From Sphaerolaimus hirsutus (taxonomy: Eukaryota > Nematoda > Chromadorea > Monhysterida > Sphaerolaimidae): a DNA stretch of 64,000 bases. Below, piece by piece: positions 21,593-34,500 of this stretch. The notes beneath the pieces were generated by a model that saw only the letters and a list, made by a program, of their open reading frames with translations, made no database searches and was not told where the DNA came from. The stretch is from NCBI GenBank assembly GCA_964036195.1, contig OZ038457.1:20177147-20241146 (forward strand), read 5' to 3'. A program made the translations under genes and the position numbers. Position 1 is the first letter of the stretch. Each line of letters begins with the position of its first letter.

Positions 21593-24500
21593 CCTGATGA
21601 GCCACCCTCCTAGCATCAATCCACTTAGCCGAAAGTGGGTCAAAATCCGCAAAGGCGGATCTCGCCAGGCCCACGTATCCATCTGGCTGCAGTCTGCCGC
21701 CGGCGCGGCCCAGACACGCGTGCAGAGCTCCAGCCGTGCGGCACTGCAGCGCGTCACGCTCGACGGACTTCAACAGGGCCAGGGCGAAGCGAAACAGGAC
21801 CTGAGGGGGGGGGGGTTGGTTAGGTTTTTTGGTGACCGGGTTCAATGCCGCGGGGGTAACTGAGGAAGTGAAAGAATTTGAGCAGAGATAGTTAAGTGAG
21901 GAGTGAAATGGCAAGTTAAAATCGAAGAAACTTTTTGCTTCTCATTTTACTTCTCTTTTGACCTTTCACTTCCCATTCTACTTCGCTTTTTACTCTTTAC
22001 TTGCAATTTCACTTCTCATTTTACTGCTTTTTTGACATTTCACTTGCCATTTCACTTCTCAATATGCTTCTCAACTTGCGGAATCGGCACGAGATCGATA
22101 AAGGAAATTTACGCCCGCCCCACCTTGTTGCCTTCGTACAGGAAGACGTCCCAAATGGGCAGGTAGACCATGTGGTGCAGCGCGTCGACGAAACACGTCA
22201 GGAACCAGCCCAGCGTGAACAGCGACAAATCCACGTCGAAAGCGCGCACGTGATTGTGGAGCCTAGAAAAAAAACGATAACCGCAGCTCGCAGCAAGGAC
22301 GTATCAAGGGAGAGGTCGGGTGGGGGGGCTGCAGCCACCCCTTCCCGGGGTTAGGGTGGCAGAATTTACCGTACTGTACCGTACCGCATTTTTGGGAAAT
22401 TTACCATACCGTACCGTACCGTTTACCGCACTTTTAGAAATTTACCGTACCGTACCGCGTACCGCATTTTCCAAAATTTACCGTACCGTACCGCGTACCG
22501 CACTCATTTACCGCCGAAAATGCGGTAAATTTTTCTCAGATTGACCTTAAATATGGCAACTTTTTGATGCAAATTAATGTGGTTTTCTGAAAAAAATTTG
22601 CGCGCAAGCGCGCAACTTTCACAACATTGTTTTCCTGTTTGAAGCCCTTCCATTTCTGCATGCATGATTGCTATAATTCATGATTAACATTAGTATAATG
22701 TGCTTTATAAAGTCAAGCCATGCGCTTCAAGACGCTCTCAAGTGAAACATCACCCTCAATGCATTTACTTTTTATTCTGAGCTTTTTTGTTGCAGTGATA
22801 GGTTTGATGTATGATCATATACTCATTTTCAACTATTTTCAGCTACTTTTAGCAATTTTTCACCCACTTTTAGCAACTTTTTCTTCATTTCTTCCTTCTA
22901 CACAATAAATAAGCCCCTACATAGTTCCGCATTGATACATTTCTGACATTGGAAATTTACCGTACCGTACCGCGTACCGCACTTTTCAGATTTACCGTAC
23001 CGTACTGCTTACCGCAAAATTGAAGATTTACCGTACCGTACCGTTTACCGCAAAATGGGAAATTTACCGTACCGTACGGTTTACCGCAAGGCCGTACCGT
23101 CTGCCACCCTACCCGGGGTGCTATCAAAAATCCAATTTTTGCAATGGCTTGCGTAAAGATTTTAGGTGCGAGCGCGCATTTTCCACCGCACATGACGTAT
23201 TCTTACCAAATCTGTCCATGTAGAAGAAAATCATCAAAAATACACTCAACACGCCTGTCGCCGTATAGGTATGTGTATTTACACACACATATTTACAACG
23301 GTTCTTGGTGCTAGCGCCAACTCCAATGGCGCCATGGTGTGGCGCCTACAAATTTTAGCCCCCCCCCCGTTGGCGGGCCACCGTAAACAAACAGACCCCA
23401 GCTCAAAATTCCCTGGTTAGCAGAATCATGAATTAAATCGAAAAAACGCAACACACCTCGGCAATCGATCAGCGACCAAATCGATCAGGACTTTCTGATC
23501 AGTCAGGGCTCCAATCAAATCGCCGGAATAGTAGCTGTGTGGTTGCAGGCGCTCGACCACGGCCACCAGCAGCCAGAACGAGTCTTCTTCGTTCAGGTAG
23601 AGCAGCGCCACGGCGGCGATCCGGTTCATGCCCTGCGGGAGAAGTGTGGACTTTTCGACTTTTTGCTGGATACAGAAAAGAGTTATCGACTTTTTACTGG
23701 ATTTTTTGTAAAACCCTTCCTTATTGTACGAGGTGTCAAAATGTGGCCTTTAAAACAGGCAAGTGAATTTGGACATGTTTTTGAAAAAAATGGTGAAAAA
23801 TTTGTAGGACATATCCTGGATGCCGTTTCCGTGGTTATACAATTTTCGAAATTTTAGAGTTATCGACCTTTAGAAGTAGACACATCATATACATTACCGT
23901 TCATTTTCTTCAAATGAATGCGCCAACCTGACAATATCCAATCTGCCTGTTATAATATCTGTACGCAAAAAGTACACGCCGCAGAGCTTTGAACTTTTGC
24001 CCGTCGCTCTTGTCAAAGTGCACATTTCCCGGCAATGTTCTCGGCAGATCCAAATCGATCTGCTTCAATGAAACATCGCATTGGACGACACTCGCGTCGG
24101 TGAGTGCAGATGCGGCTTTCTTGCATAGTGACTTGTAGTATGAAGAGCCAAGTTCATCTTTGATCTCGCGCACGACTGAATTGACCAGGCTGAAAGATGG
24201 GTTTATTTAAAAACATAAAAATATAAGAACGACAAAACGGGGGCAGTCACATGGATTCTTAAAAATTGATTCTTTCAACTGAGTACTTTAAAGAATCTAA
24301 AAAAATTTCATGCCTCATAACATTACTGCAATCAAATGCATTTTTTTAATATTTTGCCAGAATATTGATACGGATGTTTGTTTCTTCTGATTTTTAATAT
24401 AAATTTTCTACCAGAAATTCAGCCCGTGTTAACGAAAATTTCATTCGTTCAACGTAACGAAACGATGAAATGCATGTAAAAGCTTCCACCAAACGTAAAT

Positions 24501-27500
24501 ATCACATTTTAACTGAAAGGTGATACGCTTCCAAGTTCCAACCCTATGCACTGACCATTTCCACACTCTGGATCGGTACGCGTGCGGCACGCCAGATCGA
24601 AGCAGCGCTTTGAGCCTATTATCATTGGGCATGACCGCATTGGTGTCCACAGTATTGGTAGCCAAAAAACTGTCCCACTTTTGCAGCCAGTCTACATATT
24701 GCTCAGTGTTGGCTTGGCGCCTGTCGGTGGCCATTTTTGCGGCGCGCCGCGACAAGTTTATGGCCGCGTCGACTAGAGAATCGTGTGCCCCTCCGCTGCT
24801 GGACTGGGGTTCATCGTTAAGTGTGGCCTGTGGTTTTGGGTGCCTGATTAGATTATGTGAATACACACAACGGGTATTCAACCGAAACTTCGAAAACTAG
24901 TATTGAACGCATTAGAGTTTATTGGAATAGATTATTTTTGATCACCATCAACTGCAGTTGACGGATATCTCACGCTGGTATGGGCCCCACACACTGGATG
25001 TCAACTGAATTCGTGTCAACTAAATGTCAACTGAATTTAAGTGATACTGTGATTTCAACTTATCTATCTGATAGAGCATAGTTAATTTTACATCATGACA
25101 CTTCATTTTCATTGTTCCTGTTAAGTGTTATGCTTTTTACAAACTTCTTGTTTTATTCAATTGACACCGAGTTGACGCGAATTTGCGATGTCAACTAGTG
25201 TGTGTGGGCCCTATACTCAAATAAACCTGATTTGACTTTTGACAATTTTGATTGAAAATTAGTGTGTAGAGCCATTAAAGAGGTAAAGAAATTTGTATAT
25301 TTGCGCTAATGTAGCAAAATTATGAAAAGTATCCAACACGTCATTGTCTACAGAGCAATGAGCATCTACAAAATCAGAAATTGAACGAACGTCTTTCGGC
25401 AACGTTGAACCCTGGCCGTCGATTGGCCGTTTTGCTGGCAGAAATCCCAGCGAATCAGCTCGCTCCTCGCTGCGTTCACTCGTATCTGCGAACAAGAAAA
25501 ATATCTTGATTGATCCTTCTTCCAGTTCCAACTTGTTGTCATGAACATTCGCTTGTATTTATTTGTCACACCACATGCTGTAACCGGGCCAGATACCCGT
25601 TCCGTATTTTGTGAAAGGACAAAGTAGTGACAAATTGATATACAGAACACTAGTGGGGCCGGCAGGTTCAAACGGGATCCCAATCCCGAATCCCGAGAAA
25701 TTTCGGGATTTTGTGATCCCAATCCCGATCCCGAAATGGACAGCTAAAAATAAAGTGAAAAATCAATTCACCATCGCTGATAGCCGAATCAGATAATTCG
25801 ACTTCATGCACGTCGGCTATCATTTTCTCGATATCTTCCTTTTTGAAGCCTGTAAAAATAATTACATTTAGGAGACAGTTAACGTTATAAGACAAAAACT
25901 ACACACCCTTCGATTTCGAATTGATGTCATGCTGACACTGCAAATGTACCAACAATAACAGGTATTTGCTCTTCATCTGATAATACATTTCCTCATAATT
26001 ATCAGCCTGACCGGTCACCTCTCGATTCTTCTTTTGCAGTTCACATATCGTCGATTGCAAATCTGCACAAAAATAAATCACCAATCTAAACATCAAAAAA
26101 TACAAAAAAATGAACAAACAAAAAACCAACCGACAACTTCCTCGTTCAAAAACTTATTCTGAGCCTCGAATCCATCCACCAAATCCTTCATTCTCTCCAA
26201 CTTTGTATTGTAATCGTCCACATGCAATTCAGCCGCATGTAGCGCCCCTGTGCCTTCAGAAAGGGGGCGGGGCTGAATTGGGAGCGTGTCTTGATCGGCA
26301 GCCTGCCCAAACTCGAATGCGCCGCTACATGCGTCTGCGGGTGAAATACTTATTTATAAATATGATTTTTGACGTGTGGTTGATGTGATATTGATGATTT
26401 TTACATTCGCGAAAAACCGAATACATGCAGTGTAGGGCGACGCTTTTTGTGTTGCGATGGTCTGATGACTTGGAAATTTGCACTTTTTGCAGCTTGCAGT
26501 TACATACAATGGGTGTCAAGTCAAGTCATGTTTTTGAGCACCCCTCTTTACATGCCCAAAATTCAGGCACTGCTATATAAACTTCAAATTGAAATTGAGA
26601 GTTTATAACGCTCTCACTATTCCAATAGCACACTAAATTCCCCAAAACCCAACCTTTACCCCTTCTCGGCTCAGTCAAATGCACAATAATCTGCTCCTTA
26701 GTCTTAATACTCTGTCTATAAGCGTCCACATCGCTCTCCAACTCGTCCTTCTCCCCCCTCAACTGTTCCACCTCGCTCCTGACCGAGTCGAGTTCGGACC
26801 GGAGCGTGGCGTTGTCGCGCTGCAAGTCGGCCCTGTGCGCCTCGCGCGACAGAATGAATTGAACCCGGTCGGCGAAGTCCGATAGGTTGGACAGGTGCCG
26901 TCTGGGGTGGATTTCATGTGTATTTGGATTGAAATGGTTGAAAATACTTAGGCAAAAGGTACAACAATTAGTGCTTTTGAAGGTAAAAATTGGGTTAAAA
27001 AATTGCTCATTTTGGGTAAAAATAGGGGCAAAGTCGATCAAAATTTGCTTCAGAACGCGGGGGTTATATAGGCTTTTTCAGTTTGTAGAAGGGAGAAAAA
27101 TCGCTAAACATAGGTGTAAAATTGCTCAAAATGGGTATACAAGAGCATACAGTACTAAAAATAGCTGAAAATAGGTAAATAGGGGGGGGGGGGGTAGGGG
27201 GTAGTAGCGCAAAATTTTGCCTCCGGGATAGATAGATAGCTGAGCGGCCTCCAAGATAGATAGATATCTGGGCGGTTCGGAGTCACGGTAAGGCCCCAAC
27301 CCACCCCCCTATTGGAGACCCCTGCAACTCAAATAAGTAAACATGTTCAAAATACCAAACCAACAGAGCATCAAGTTCACTGTGAGCACTGTCGAGGGAA
27401 CGTCGCAGAGCAGAAACGAGGCTTTTGTTGGCTGCCAAGTCGTCGCTTAATTCATGAACGCGAGCCTTCAGCTGGTCAACCACGCCAACTAGCTGCGAAA

Positions 27501-30500
27501 TTCACCAGAAAAGTTCACAATTGAATAATAGGTAGGGTTGGAAATTAAAGTTTTCGGATTCGGGTATTGGGTATCGGGTCGAAAAAAGTTTCGGTCGGGT
27601 ATCAGATCCGGAAATCTTGCGGGCATCGGGTTCGGGTATCGGGTTTTGGTTCCAAAAAACGTGCGCGTATCGGGTTCGGGTCGGGTCTGGTCGGGTTCCC
27701 AACCCTAATAACAGTAAAGATTTAATGGCATACCTCAATGCACGCTTCACAGGTTTTTTCTGGACTTCTGCCGAGTATCATAGACAGCCTGGATGGACGT
27801 TGTTTGTGTGAGCTCGCTTGTTGCAGTTTTGTCACATCGAAACAGCGAGCTGAAACGATTCACAAACAGTGTGAATGCTTGGCAAGTTTTCCAGTGAAAA
27901 CGAACACACAAGTTCAAGCTAGGGTTGGCCGATGTTTTTTTTAAACGTTTTTTTTTTTTTTAAACGTTGTTGTTTTTTAAAAAACATGACGTCCGAAATG
28001 TTTTTGTTTTTTTTAAAAACATTGACCGAAATTTTTTGTACTAAGCACTAGGTATTTTGCAAAATTTTTGCACGCAAGCGCGCAATTTCACACACAAATT
28101 GACATTGGTGGTTGTTTTCATTGGTTTTGTGGCATTTTTAGTATCAAAGTATCCATTTCTATGTGCTACCATGGGTTAAAAAGCCGTCATATGTTGCTGT
28201 AGTATATAATATTGAGGTAATGTGCTTCCATGTACCTCCACAGTGTGTAACTTCACTCCTAAAGTAACAACCTCCTTTTATAACCATGTTTGATCACTAT
28301 TCCATGCCAAACTTTACCTGAAGTCACAAACATTCGACTATAAGGCGATATACGAACGATATGTAGATGAAAAATGGATATTTTTGACACAAATCACCAC
28401 TTATAATGCTATCCCATGGCTCCACAGCCATTATATGGTCATATATAACATCACAGAGTATTGCCACTGTCTGATATACCTATATATGTTGACACAAGGT
28501 CATATCTGGGAGCTTTTAAAAAAAACGTTTTTTATTAAAAAAACGTTTTTTTTAATAAAAAAAACGTTTTTTATTTAAAAAAAAACGTTTTTTTAAATAA
28601 AAAAACGTTTTTTTTTAAAAACAACATCGAGTTAAAAAAAAACGTTTTTTTTCCAACCCTAGTTCAAGCACACTAACTTTCACCCGAATTAAGCAAGTTT
28701 TCCTCAAAGGTGTGTTCATTTTCCCCACCACTTGCAGTTACATAAAATGTTGAGCCCAAATCTGAGAGCGAAATATCCGCCGGCCCACTTTCGGGATGGG
28801 TTTCAGCGAAACTTATCAGCTCTTCTGCCACAGATGGTGCCTGAATGGAGATACATAATGAAATTTCTCACAAATTAAAATATCAATTTTCGATATGTAT
28901 AAGCGCGATATCTAATGCTATATTTCATTCAATTTGTTTCAAAATTTTCGTTTTTGACATGATTAACATGCACTGTTCATGCTGGGGTTGGGCAAAAATC
29001 AAATTTTCTGGGCAAAAATCAATTAATTCTGGTCGCTTTTTAAGATTCACATCATACAAAAACTGTTTTGAAAAATCAATTGTCATTCTAATATTTATAT
29101 ACCAAATCTACAATACCATCCCAACACTAATGTTAGTAAATATTTATAATAGCAAAAGGCAAAACAAACACGTTTTCTCCATCACTGTCTGCATTTAAAC
29201 ATGCAAAGTGAAAACAACGGGCCTGTGCCTCTGTGCATGTTTACCCGCTGGGCATGTCAGGGGTATTCGAAATTTTGATCCTCCAGGGGGTTGGGTAGAT
29301 AGCTAATCGCTCTTTTGGAGGGATAGATAGCTGGAAAATAATTTTTCAGGGTTAGAAGATTCGCAGGGGTTCAATATATAGGCTTTTTCATGACGTAAAA
29401 AGGTAGAAAAATCGCTGAATAGGTGAAAAAATACTTAAAATTGGGTATACAACTTGTATAATACAAGCACATATACTACAAAAAAAATAGCTGAAAATAG
29501 ACAATAAAACACAAAAACTACTAATTTTGAAGGTTACGATCTATAAAATGTGTGAATTTCGCGACGAAATTAGCGATTTTGAGTGAAAATAAGGGTCAAC
29601 ATGCACACCGGGTTTACATGCACAGAAGGCCCAGTCGAAAACAACAACCACAAACCAACATTCCCCTCCTCCACGCGCACACTGTGCTGCATTTCATCGA
29701 CCACAGAAACTTGCTGCAATTGCACGCCCAGTGTCAAGGCTCGCCGCAGCGCCTGCAGCCGGTGCAGCCATTGGTTGCGCACTCTGGCTCCGCCCACGCA
29801 CACGGAGAATGTGTGCACCACGGTGTTGTGTCTGGGTTGGGTTGATTGTAGATTAGGTGTGGAGGTTTTGGTAGGTTGAATTGTGAAGGCTTAGGCTTAG
29901 AATTGTAGAACTTAGGAATTGTGAATTGTTAGGTTTTTAATCATTTTCCAAAAAGTAATACATACATAAGTCGACATAAAAATGGATTTTGGTAGAAATC
30001 ACAACTTCACAAATAATATTGGCTATTCATCATCGGGCGCTTTTGTCTCCTAGTTTTTGGCACTGTCCCAACATCAACAACATTAAATGTATTCATTGTC
30101 ACTTGTAAAAAGCACAATGCTTGCATAAAAAGTGCAAAAAGAGCACATCAGTCAAGTGAGATTTGAACACGCTAGTCAGGTATGTGAGGTGTAAACACTC
30201 AGTTCAGCAAAGTCAACACAGAATCAGGCACTAACTGCCATTAAGTGATCAGAATCTGGCACAGGCTTAGAAAAATGGAAATCCAGCTTTAAAGCTCAAC
30301 AATTCACCCATTTTGCAGCCAGTCATTGCAGTCATTGCACACTGGGAAAGTGCCAACCTCACCATAGAAAGGAGTACGATGACGAAATAGCTATCATGGC
30401 TCCACAGCCATTATATATCCACAGTAGACCTGACAATAAATACATTATGACTTATCTTATATTTATTAAAAGCTGTATATTTCATAAATATCGTTTTTTA

Positions 30501-30895
30501 ACTGGGGACTTTTCAAAAAAAAAATTTCACCCCTATGCACCCAATTTCACCTGATTTCGAACTGGTCCTGCGTTCTAGGATCGAAGTTGAAAGTACACTC
30601 CTTCAGCGCGACGCTGCCAAGCGGCGTCAGGTCATTTGGTGATCTGTACCTGTGCACATCGAATATACGTTAATTTTCACCACGATAAATCAACACAACA
30701 CTGGTCAACACAAAAAACGCGCCAAAATGCAGAAGGGCAATCCGGGGCGGCGACAAACCAAACTTTTCGTCGCGTCACGCCACCAATTACCCGCGTGTCA
30801 ATCTGCGCAGCAATTTCAAATGGGTTCAGCAGAAAACACCAATCAAAAAATTCAGATCTCACTTTGAAAACGAAATCAGCTATGTGGTTCTCCAT
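21593..30895 (-). CDS. TBC1D2: TBC1D2/Armus-like Rab GTPase-activating protein, left copy
   Basis: Seventeen exons (high to low): 30895-30863, 30802-30681, 30649-30551, 29831-29660, 28840-28684, 27849-27734, 27492-27365, 26901-26660, 26334-26131, 26062-25907, 25849-25772, 25485-25391, 24827-24556, 24189-23928, 23632-23457, 22262-22124, 21800-21593. They give about 886 residues, near the family size. Order: PH domain (about 1-115, YRSPNDLTPLGSVALKECTF and a C-terminal W helix), coiled coil (about 235-480), TBC domain (about 570-870). Both catalytic fingers are present: IDLDLPR at 669-675 and the YCQ of QIGYCQG at 710-712, so Rab-GAP activity is expected. Homologues inactivate Rab7 or Rab5 on endosomes, and Armus also binds Rac1. 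The conserved W of RVWRW is C here. The start MENHIADF is favoured because the two arms differ by four bases just upstream. The terminal exon is uncertain. Confidence 0.9.
22352..23111. mobile_element. hAT-type MITE with ACCGT tandem repeats
   Basis: The ends read TAGGGTGGCAGA ... TCTGCCACCCTA, with the 8-bp duplication CCCGGGGT at 22344-22351 and 23112-23119. Both subterminal regions are arrays of TTTACCGTACCGTACCGC-like repeats; the middle is AT-rich unique sequence. It lies in intron 15 of the TBC gene. Confidence 0.9.
24975..25215. mobile_element. Fold-back MITE with GGGCCC(A)CACACACT ends
   Basis: The left end is TATGGGCCCCACACACTGG followed by ATGTCAACTGAATT. The right end mirrors it as ATGTCAACTAGTGTGTGTGG then GCCCTATA. 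It lies in TBC intron 12 of the left copy. Related fold-backs are at 44866-45031 and, in part, at 40009-40220. Confidence 0.75.
25655..25740. repeat. Fragment of the GATCCC-repeat hAT MITE
   Basis: GGTTCAAACGGGATCCCAAT followed by CCCGAATCCCGAGAAATTTC matches the left end of the intact elements at 45051 and 51173, but the right end and target duplication are not recognisable. It lies in TBC intron 11 of the left arm only; the right arm has an introner-family hairpin in that intron instead. Confidence 0.65.
26905..27327. mobile_element. CTATCTATC-type hAT element in TBC intron 7
   Basis: Contains the family landmarks TAGATAGATAGCTGAGCGG, GGGGTAGTAGCGCAAAATTT and the end GGAGACCCCTG. The counterpart in the right arm (58790 to about 59985) carries an additional nested element at 59099-59754. 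The family has CAGGGGT ends; dispersed pieces occur at 29258-29480, 35309-35440, 37145-37250, 42080-42558, 46215-46460, 47471-47968, 49130-49215, 50975-51850 and 62350-62603. Confidence 0.75.
27533..27707. mobile_element. Short hAT-type MITE with TCGGGTATCGGGT repeats
   Basis: The ends are TAGGGTTGGAAA ... TCCCAACCCTA with GGGTATCGGGTTCGGGT-like repeats between. The orthologous element is at 58399-58579 in the right arm, so this insertion predates the split of the two copies. Its target duplication has decayed. Confidence 0.8.
27920..28661. mobile_element. hAT-type MITE with AAACGTTTT repeats
   Basis: The ends are TAGGGTTGGCC ... CCAACCCTA with a perfect 8-bp duplication GTTCAAGC (27912-27919 and 28662-28669). 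Subterminal arrays are TTTTTTAAACGTTTTT-like repeats; the centre is unique AT-rich sequence with no transposase. It lies in TBC intron 5. The right arm lacks it here but carries a close relative in intron 7 (59099-59754). Confidence 0.92.
29258..29480. mobile_element. CTATCTATC-type hAT fragment in TBC intron 4
   Basis: It starts CAGGGGTATTCGAAATTTTG and continues into GGATAGATAGCTG and TATAGGCTTTTTC, the landmarks of the right half of this family. The opposite terminus was not found. Confidence 0.6.
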
Positions 30896-31526
30896 TCCGT
30901 TGACATTCAGGATGACTAAGGCAGGTCGAAAAATGAATAAGCTCAATTTACTTTTTTTGTAAAAAGTAACCGGTGACGAAAGATTGTCTGTCGCGGCGCG
31001 CAAGCGAGATTTTGATATGTAAATGTTGTATACATGAACGACGCACGGAAAGTTACATTGTTAGCATTGAAATCACGACACCTGCAACCCTTCCGCTGTT
31101 CGAAACAGGAGCTCGGTCAAATGCCTGAAATACGGTACGAGTGTGTTGCTCTCAAACGTGGTACTCCTTATAGAGACGTGGCAGTCGGCCAAAATTTTTG
31201 AAATCGCTATAAATATAGACAAAATTGGCTAAAAATAGGTAGATAGCTAGTATATAGACGAAAATAGCAATTATTTATGTGAAAATTGGTAAAAAAGAGA
31301 AACTTTTGGTGATTTTTAGCAGTTTTTTAGCAAAACTGCTTAAAACACAATACGCAACTCGTAACTTGGACATGTGCCAAGTTGTCATTAATGACCCGAA
31401 CTTGGTCGCTGAGCTGTATTCCTGCAATAGGTTATATTTGCTTTGCAAGCCGCTTCACAAGCCGCAAGCGCCTAACAACGCCATTTCTTTCCAGCCCCCA
31501 GAAACCCACCTCCCCCGTCGTCAAAA
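30896..31526. promoter_or_regulatory. Shared head-to-head intergenic region (left copy)
   Basis: The 631 bp between the start codons of the TBC1D2-like gene (minus) and the ATP13A1-like gene (plus) must hold the 5' regulatory sequence of both. The mirror region at 55132-55761 is 630 bp long and similar in sequence. No TATA box or other motif can be named with confidence. A CTTAG acceptor-like site lies 20-25 bp before the TBC start codon in both copies. Confidence 0.6.
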
Positions 31527-34500
31527 ATGGCCCTGGACTCCCTAGTGGACACCATCGATCTATACTTCAGCCGCCCGATAACCCTACACGTCTACTCGGC
31601 GCCCTACGCGGTGCTCTACGCGTTCTGGACTTACGCCTGGTGCCAGTCCCAGACCCTGTAGAATGCCCTGTAAAATGTGAAAAGTCATCTCAAGTGCCAA
31701 AAGTCATGTAAGATGCCCGGTAAAATGGCAAACGTGTTTGCCATTTTGCAGGGCATTTTACATGACTTTTGACATTTTGCATGACATTTGACATTTTACA
31801 GGGCATTTTACAGGGTCTGGGACTGCCCCCTGGCTGTTTATATTCGAGGGGAACGATGGCAAGAACGGGGAATTGGCCGTTGTGGGGTACCTTGTGCTGG
31901 CTGTTCTGCACGCGTTGTTGGCGCTGTGCTGCCATTGGTTTGTGAGATTGAGTGCGCTGCTCAATTGCAGGAGGGTTGGTGGGGTGGTTGGATTTGTTGT
32001 GGATTGGAATGGTTCGAGGATGTGTAGTATGAATAGTTCATGTAGTTATGGCCATCAAGGTAATATATTGCTGTGTATTAATGATGGCACTCGAGTTTTA
32101 AACAGAAAAATATCCAATAATTCCAACTATGTTTGGTAATTAACCAGGAATTTTGCAATTTTTATGTGTGTAACTTTGCAACTTTAACTACAAATTATTG
32201 GGGGTTGTCTTCAATGGGCTACTTCAAGTATATTTTTCCTTCTCTCTACCCCACTTTTGGGTCATCTAGTAAGTCTGTCCATTTTGAAAATAAATTTTAT
32301 AAACACAACAGCTTAAAAATGACTTTTTTTCCATCCTTACTCTGAAAAGTATGTTTGGGCCACGGTAATTTTTCACTTACTTTTATCGCGCGATGTTTTT
32401 TTGTACCACCTTGTTTCGTTCAGGTGGCAGATCCCTCAAATGCAAATTATGCGCTCGTGCAGCCCACGCCAAATAATGGCTCATCAGAATTTGTACCAAT
32501 CAAACGCGCAACTGTGAGTTTTCATTTATTTATGCATTAGACAACCAGAGTTCTTGAAAGTACCGAACTTTTTTCAAAGTATGCGTATGCGTAAAGTATC
32601 TTGTTTTTACTCACCCCCAAGTACAGAAAGCGTAAAGTAAAAATTACTTAATTTTACTCGCGAGTAAATGAGAGTAAAATACTTTTTTTCTCAGAATGCG
32701 TAAATGCGAGTTTTCTGTTCTCAGGAAAGGATAAAAGCGAGTAAAATTACGTTTTATTTCTGGAAAAAGCATAATGAATGTTTAACCTGGACAACAAGAA
32801 GGGTTTTTTCTATGAATATGTATTCTTTATGAAAAGCCGGAGTGTCGGATGGAAAAAATACTCTTTCTGTACTCGTAAAAAATTACTCTACTGTACTCGA
32901 GTATTCTCAAGAAGTAAGCGTACAGGCGATAGATAGTTTTTCTCAAACTGTGCGTATGCGTATTTACTCGGTACTCGAGTATGCATACTTTTTGAGTAAA
33001 AGTAAATACTCATTAACAACTGTGTGACAACTAATGATTTTTTATCGCACGTGAATGACATTCTTTACCTCAATATCCCCTTTCATCTCACAGGATTTGG
33101 ACAATAGTTTGCGATATTACCTAGAGTTCCAGAAAGTTCTCTACAATATCGAAATATGCGCAGAGTCGAACAAAATTCTATACAAGTGCATTGTGTTTCC
33201 AGTGACGGAAACACTCGAATACTACAGCAGCACGAGGGGCATAGAAACTGAAGATGCGTTGCGATATTCGAGGCGGAAATATGGAAACAATAGGTAACGT
33301 GAGCTTTGGATGTATATTATTGTGTGATGTATTGAACCTTGGACCAGTTCCACAAGCGGACAAGTGAAACTCCTAGAATCAGGAAAATACCCTGTAAAAT
33401 GTGATATGTCATGCAAGTGTCAAAGGTCATGTAAAATTTCAAATGACCGGTAAAAAAAATTAAAAAAAATTTTACATGACTTTTGACACTTTGAGTGATA
33501 TTTGAGATTTTATAGGGTCTGGGAGTGGTCCCAGATGTGGTAACCAGTAGTTTTAAGTAATTTATTAAATAATAGACCGTGTTACTTGACTTATAACTAC
33601 TTACGATTTAAAAAATTGCGGAATCGACCCCTGAACCTGAATAGGTTTTGGAGTTCCGGAAACAGTTATCTGACTGTTTCACACTGGTCCTTAGCACTAT
33701 CTAAAAATGCAATCCCTTTTTTCAGGATGGAAATGTACCTACCAACATTCCAAGAGCTATTCTTAGAGCGCGCCACGGCGCCATTTTTCGTCTTTCAAGT
33801 GTTCACCGTGGCACTGTGGTGTCTGGATGAAATGTGGTACTACTCCTTGTTCACCCTGTTCATGTTGGTGGTGTTCGAGGCGACGCTGGTTAAGCAGCAG
33901 ATGAGAAACATGGCCGAGATTAGGAATATGGGCAATAAGCCAACTACGATCAGCGTCTGTTTTGTTTGTTTTGTTCGTCATTTGGGTCTTGAGATAAATC
34001 ATGCTTTTACGCGTCGATATATTTTTTTGCAGGTTTATCGCAATAAGCGATGGACGAAATTGTCGACAGAGGAGCTAATTCCCGGCGACCTTGTGTCTAT
34101 TTGTCAGTTTTTTTTAGTTGATTGTTAAAATCCGCTCCATACCGTATCGGAGTCAGCATAAATGTGTCGTAAATAGCTCCTAAATGCACTACGCGCTAGT
34201 TTACTATCGAAATTTCAACAAAAAAATCATAAATCAGCTTTTTACTCATTTGAGTTTACCAGAAAGTCCATTTTCAATCACCGTCAACCGTCCATTTCAT
34301 AACAGCGCGCAGCAAGGAAGATGCCAATGTTCCATGCGACCTTCTGCTGTTGCGAGGCTCGTGCATTGTCGAAGAGTCTATGCTCACCGGCGAATCTGTG
34401 CCCCAGTTGAAGGTTGATTTGTTTGCATATCAATGTGGGGTTATTGGGGAAACTTTTTTTAAAGATCCGTTTTCAACAGAATATCATAGGCAATAAAAAC

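Noticed and set aside
30677..31003. Single continuous 108-codon frame upstream of and through TBC exon 2
   Set aside because: The segment upstream of MENHIADF differs by four bases between arms, and the part between exons 1 and 2 differs by several indels and has GT...AG ends, so neither looks coding.
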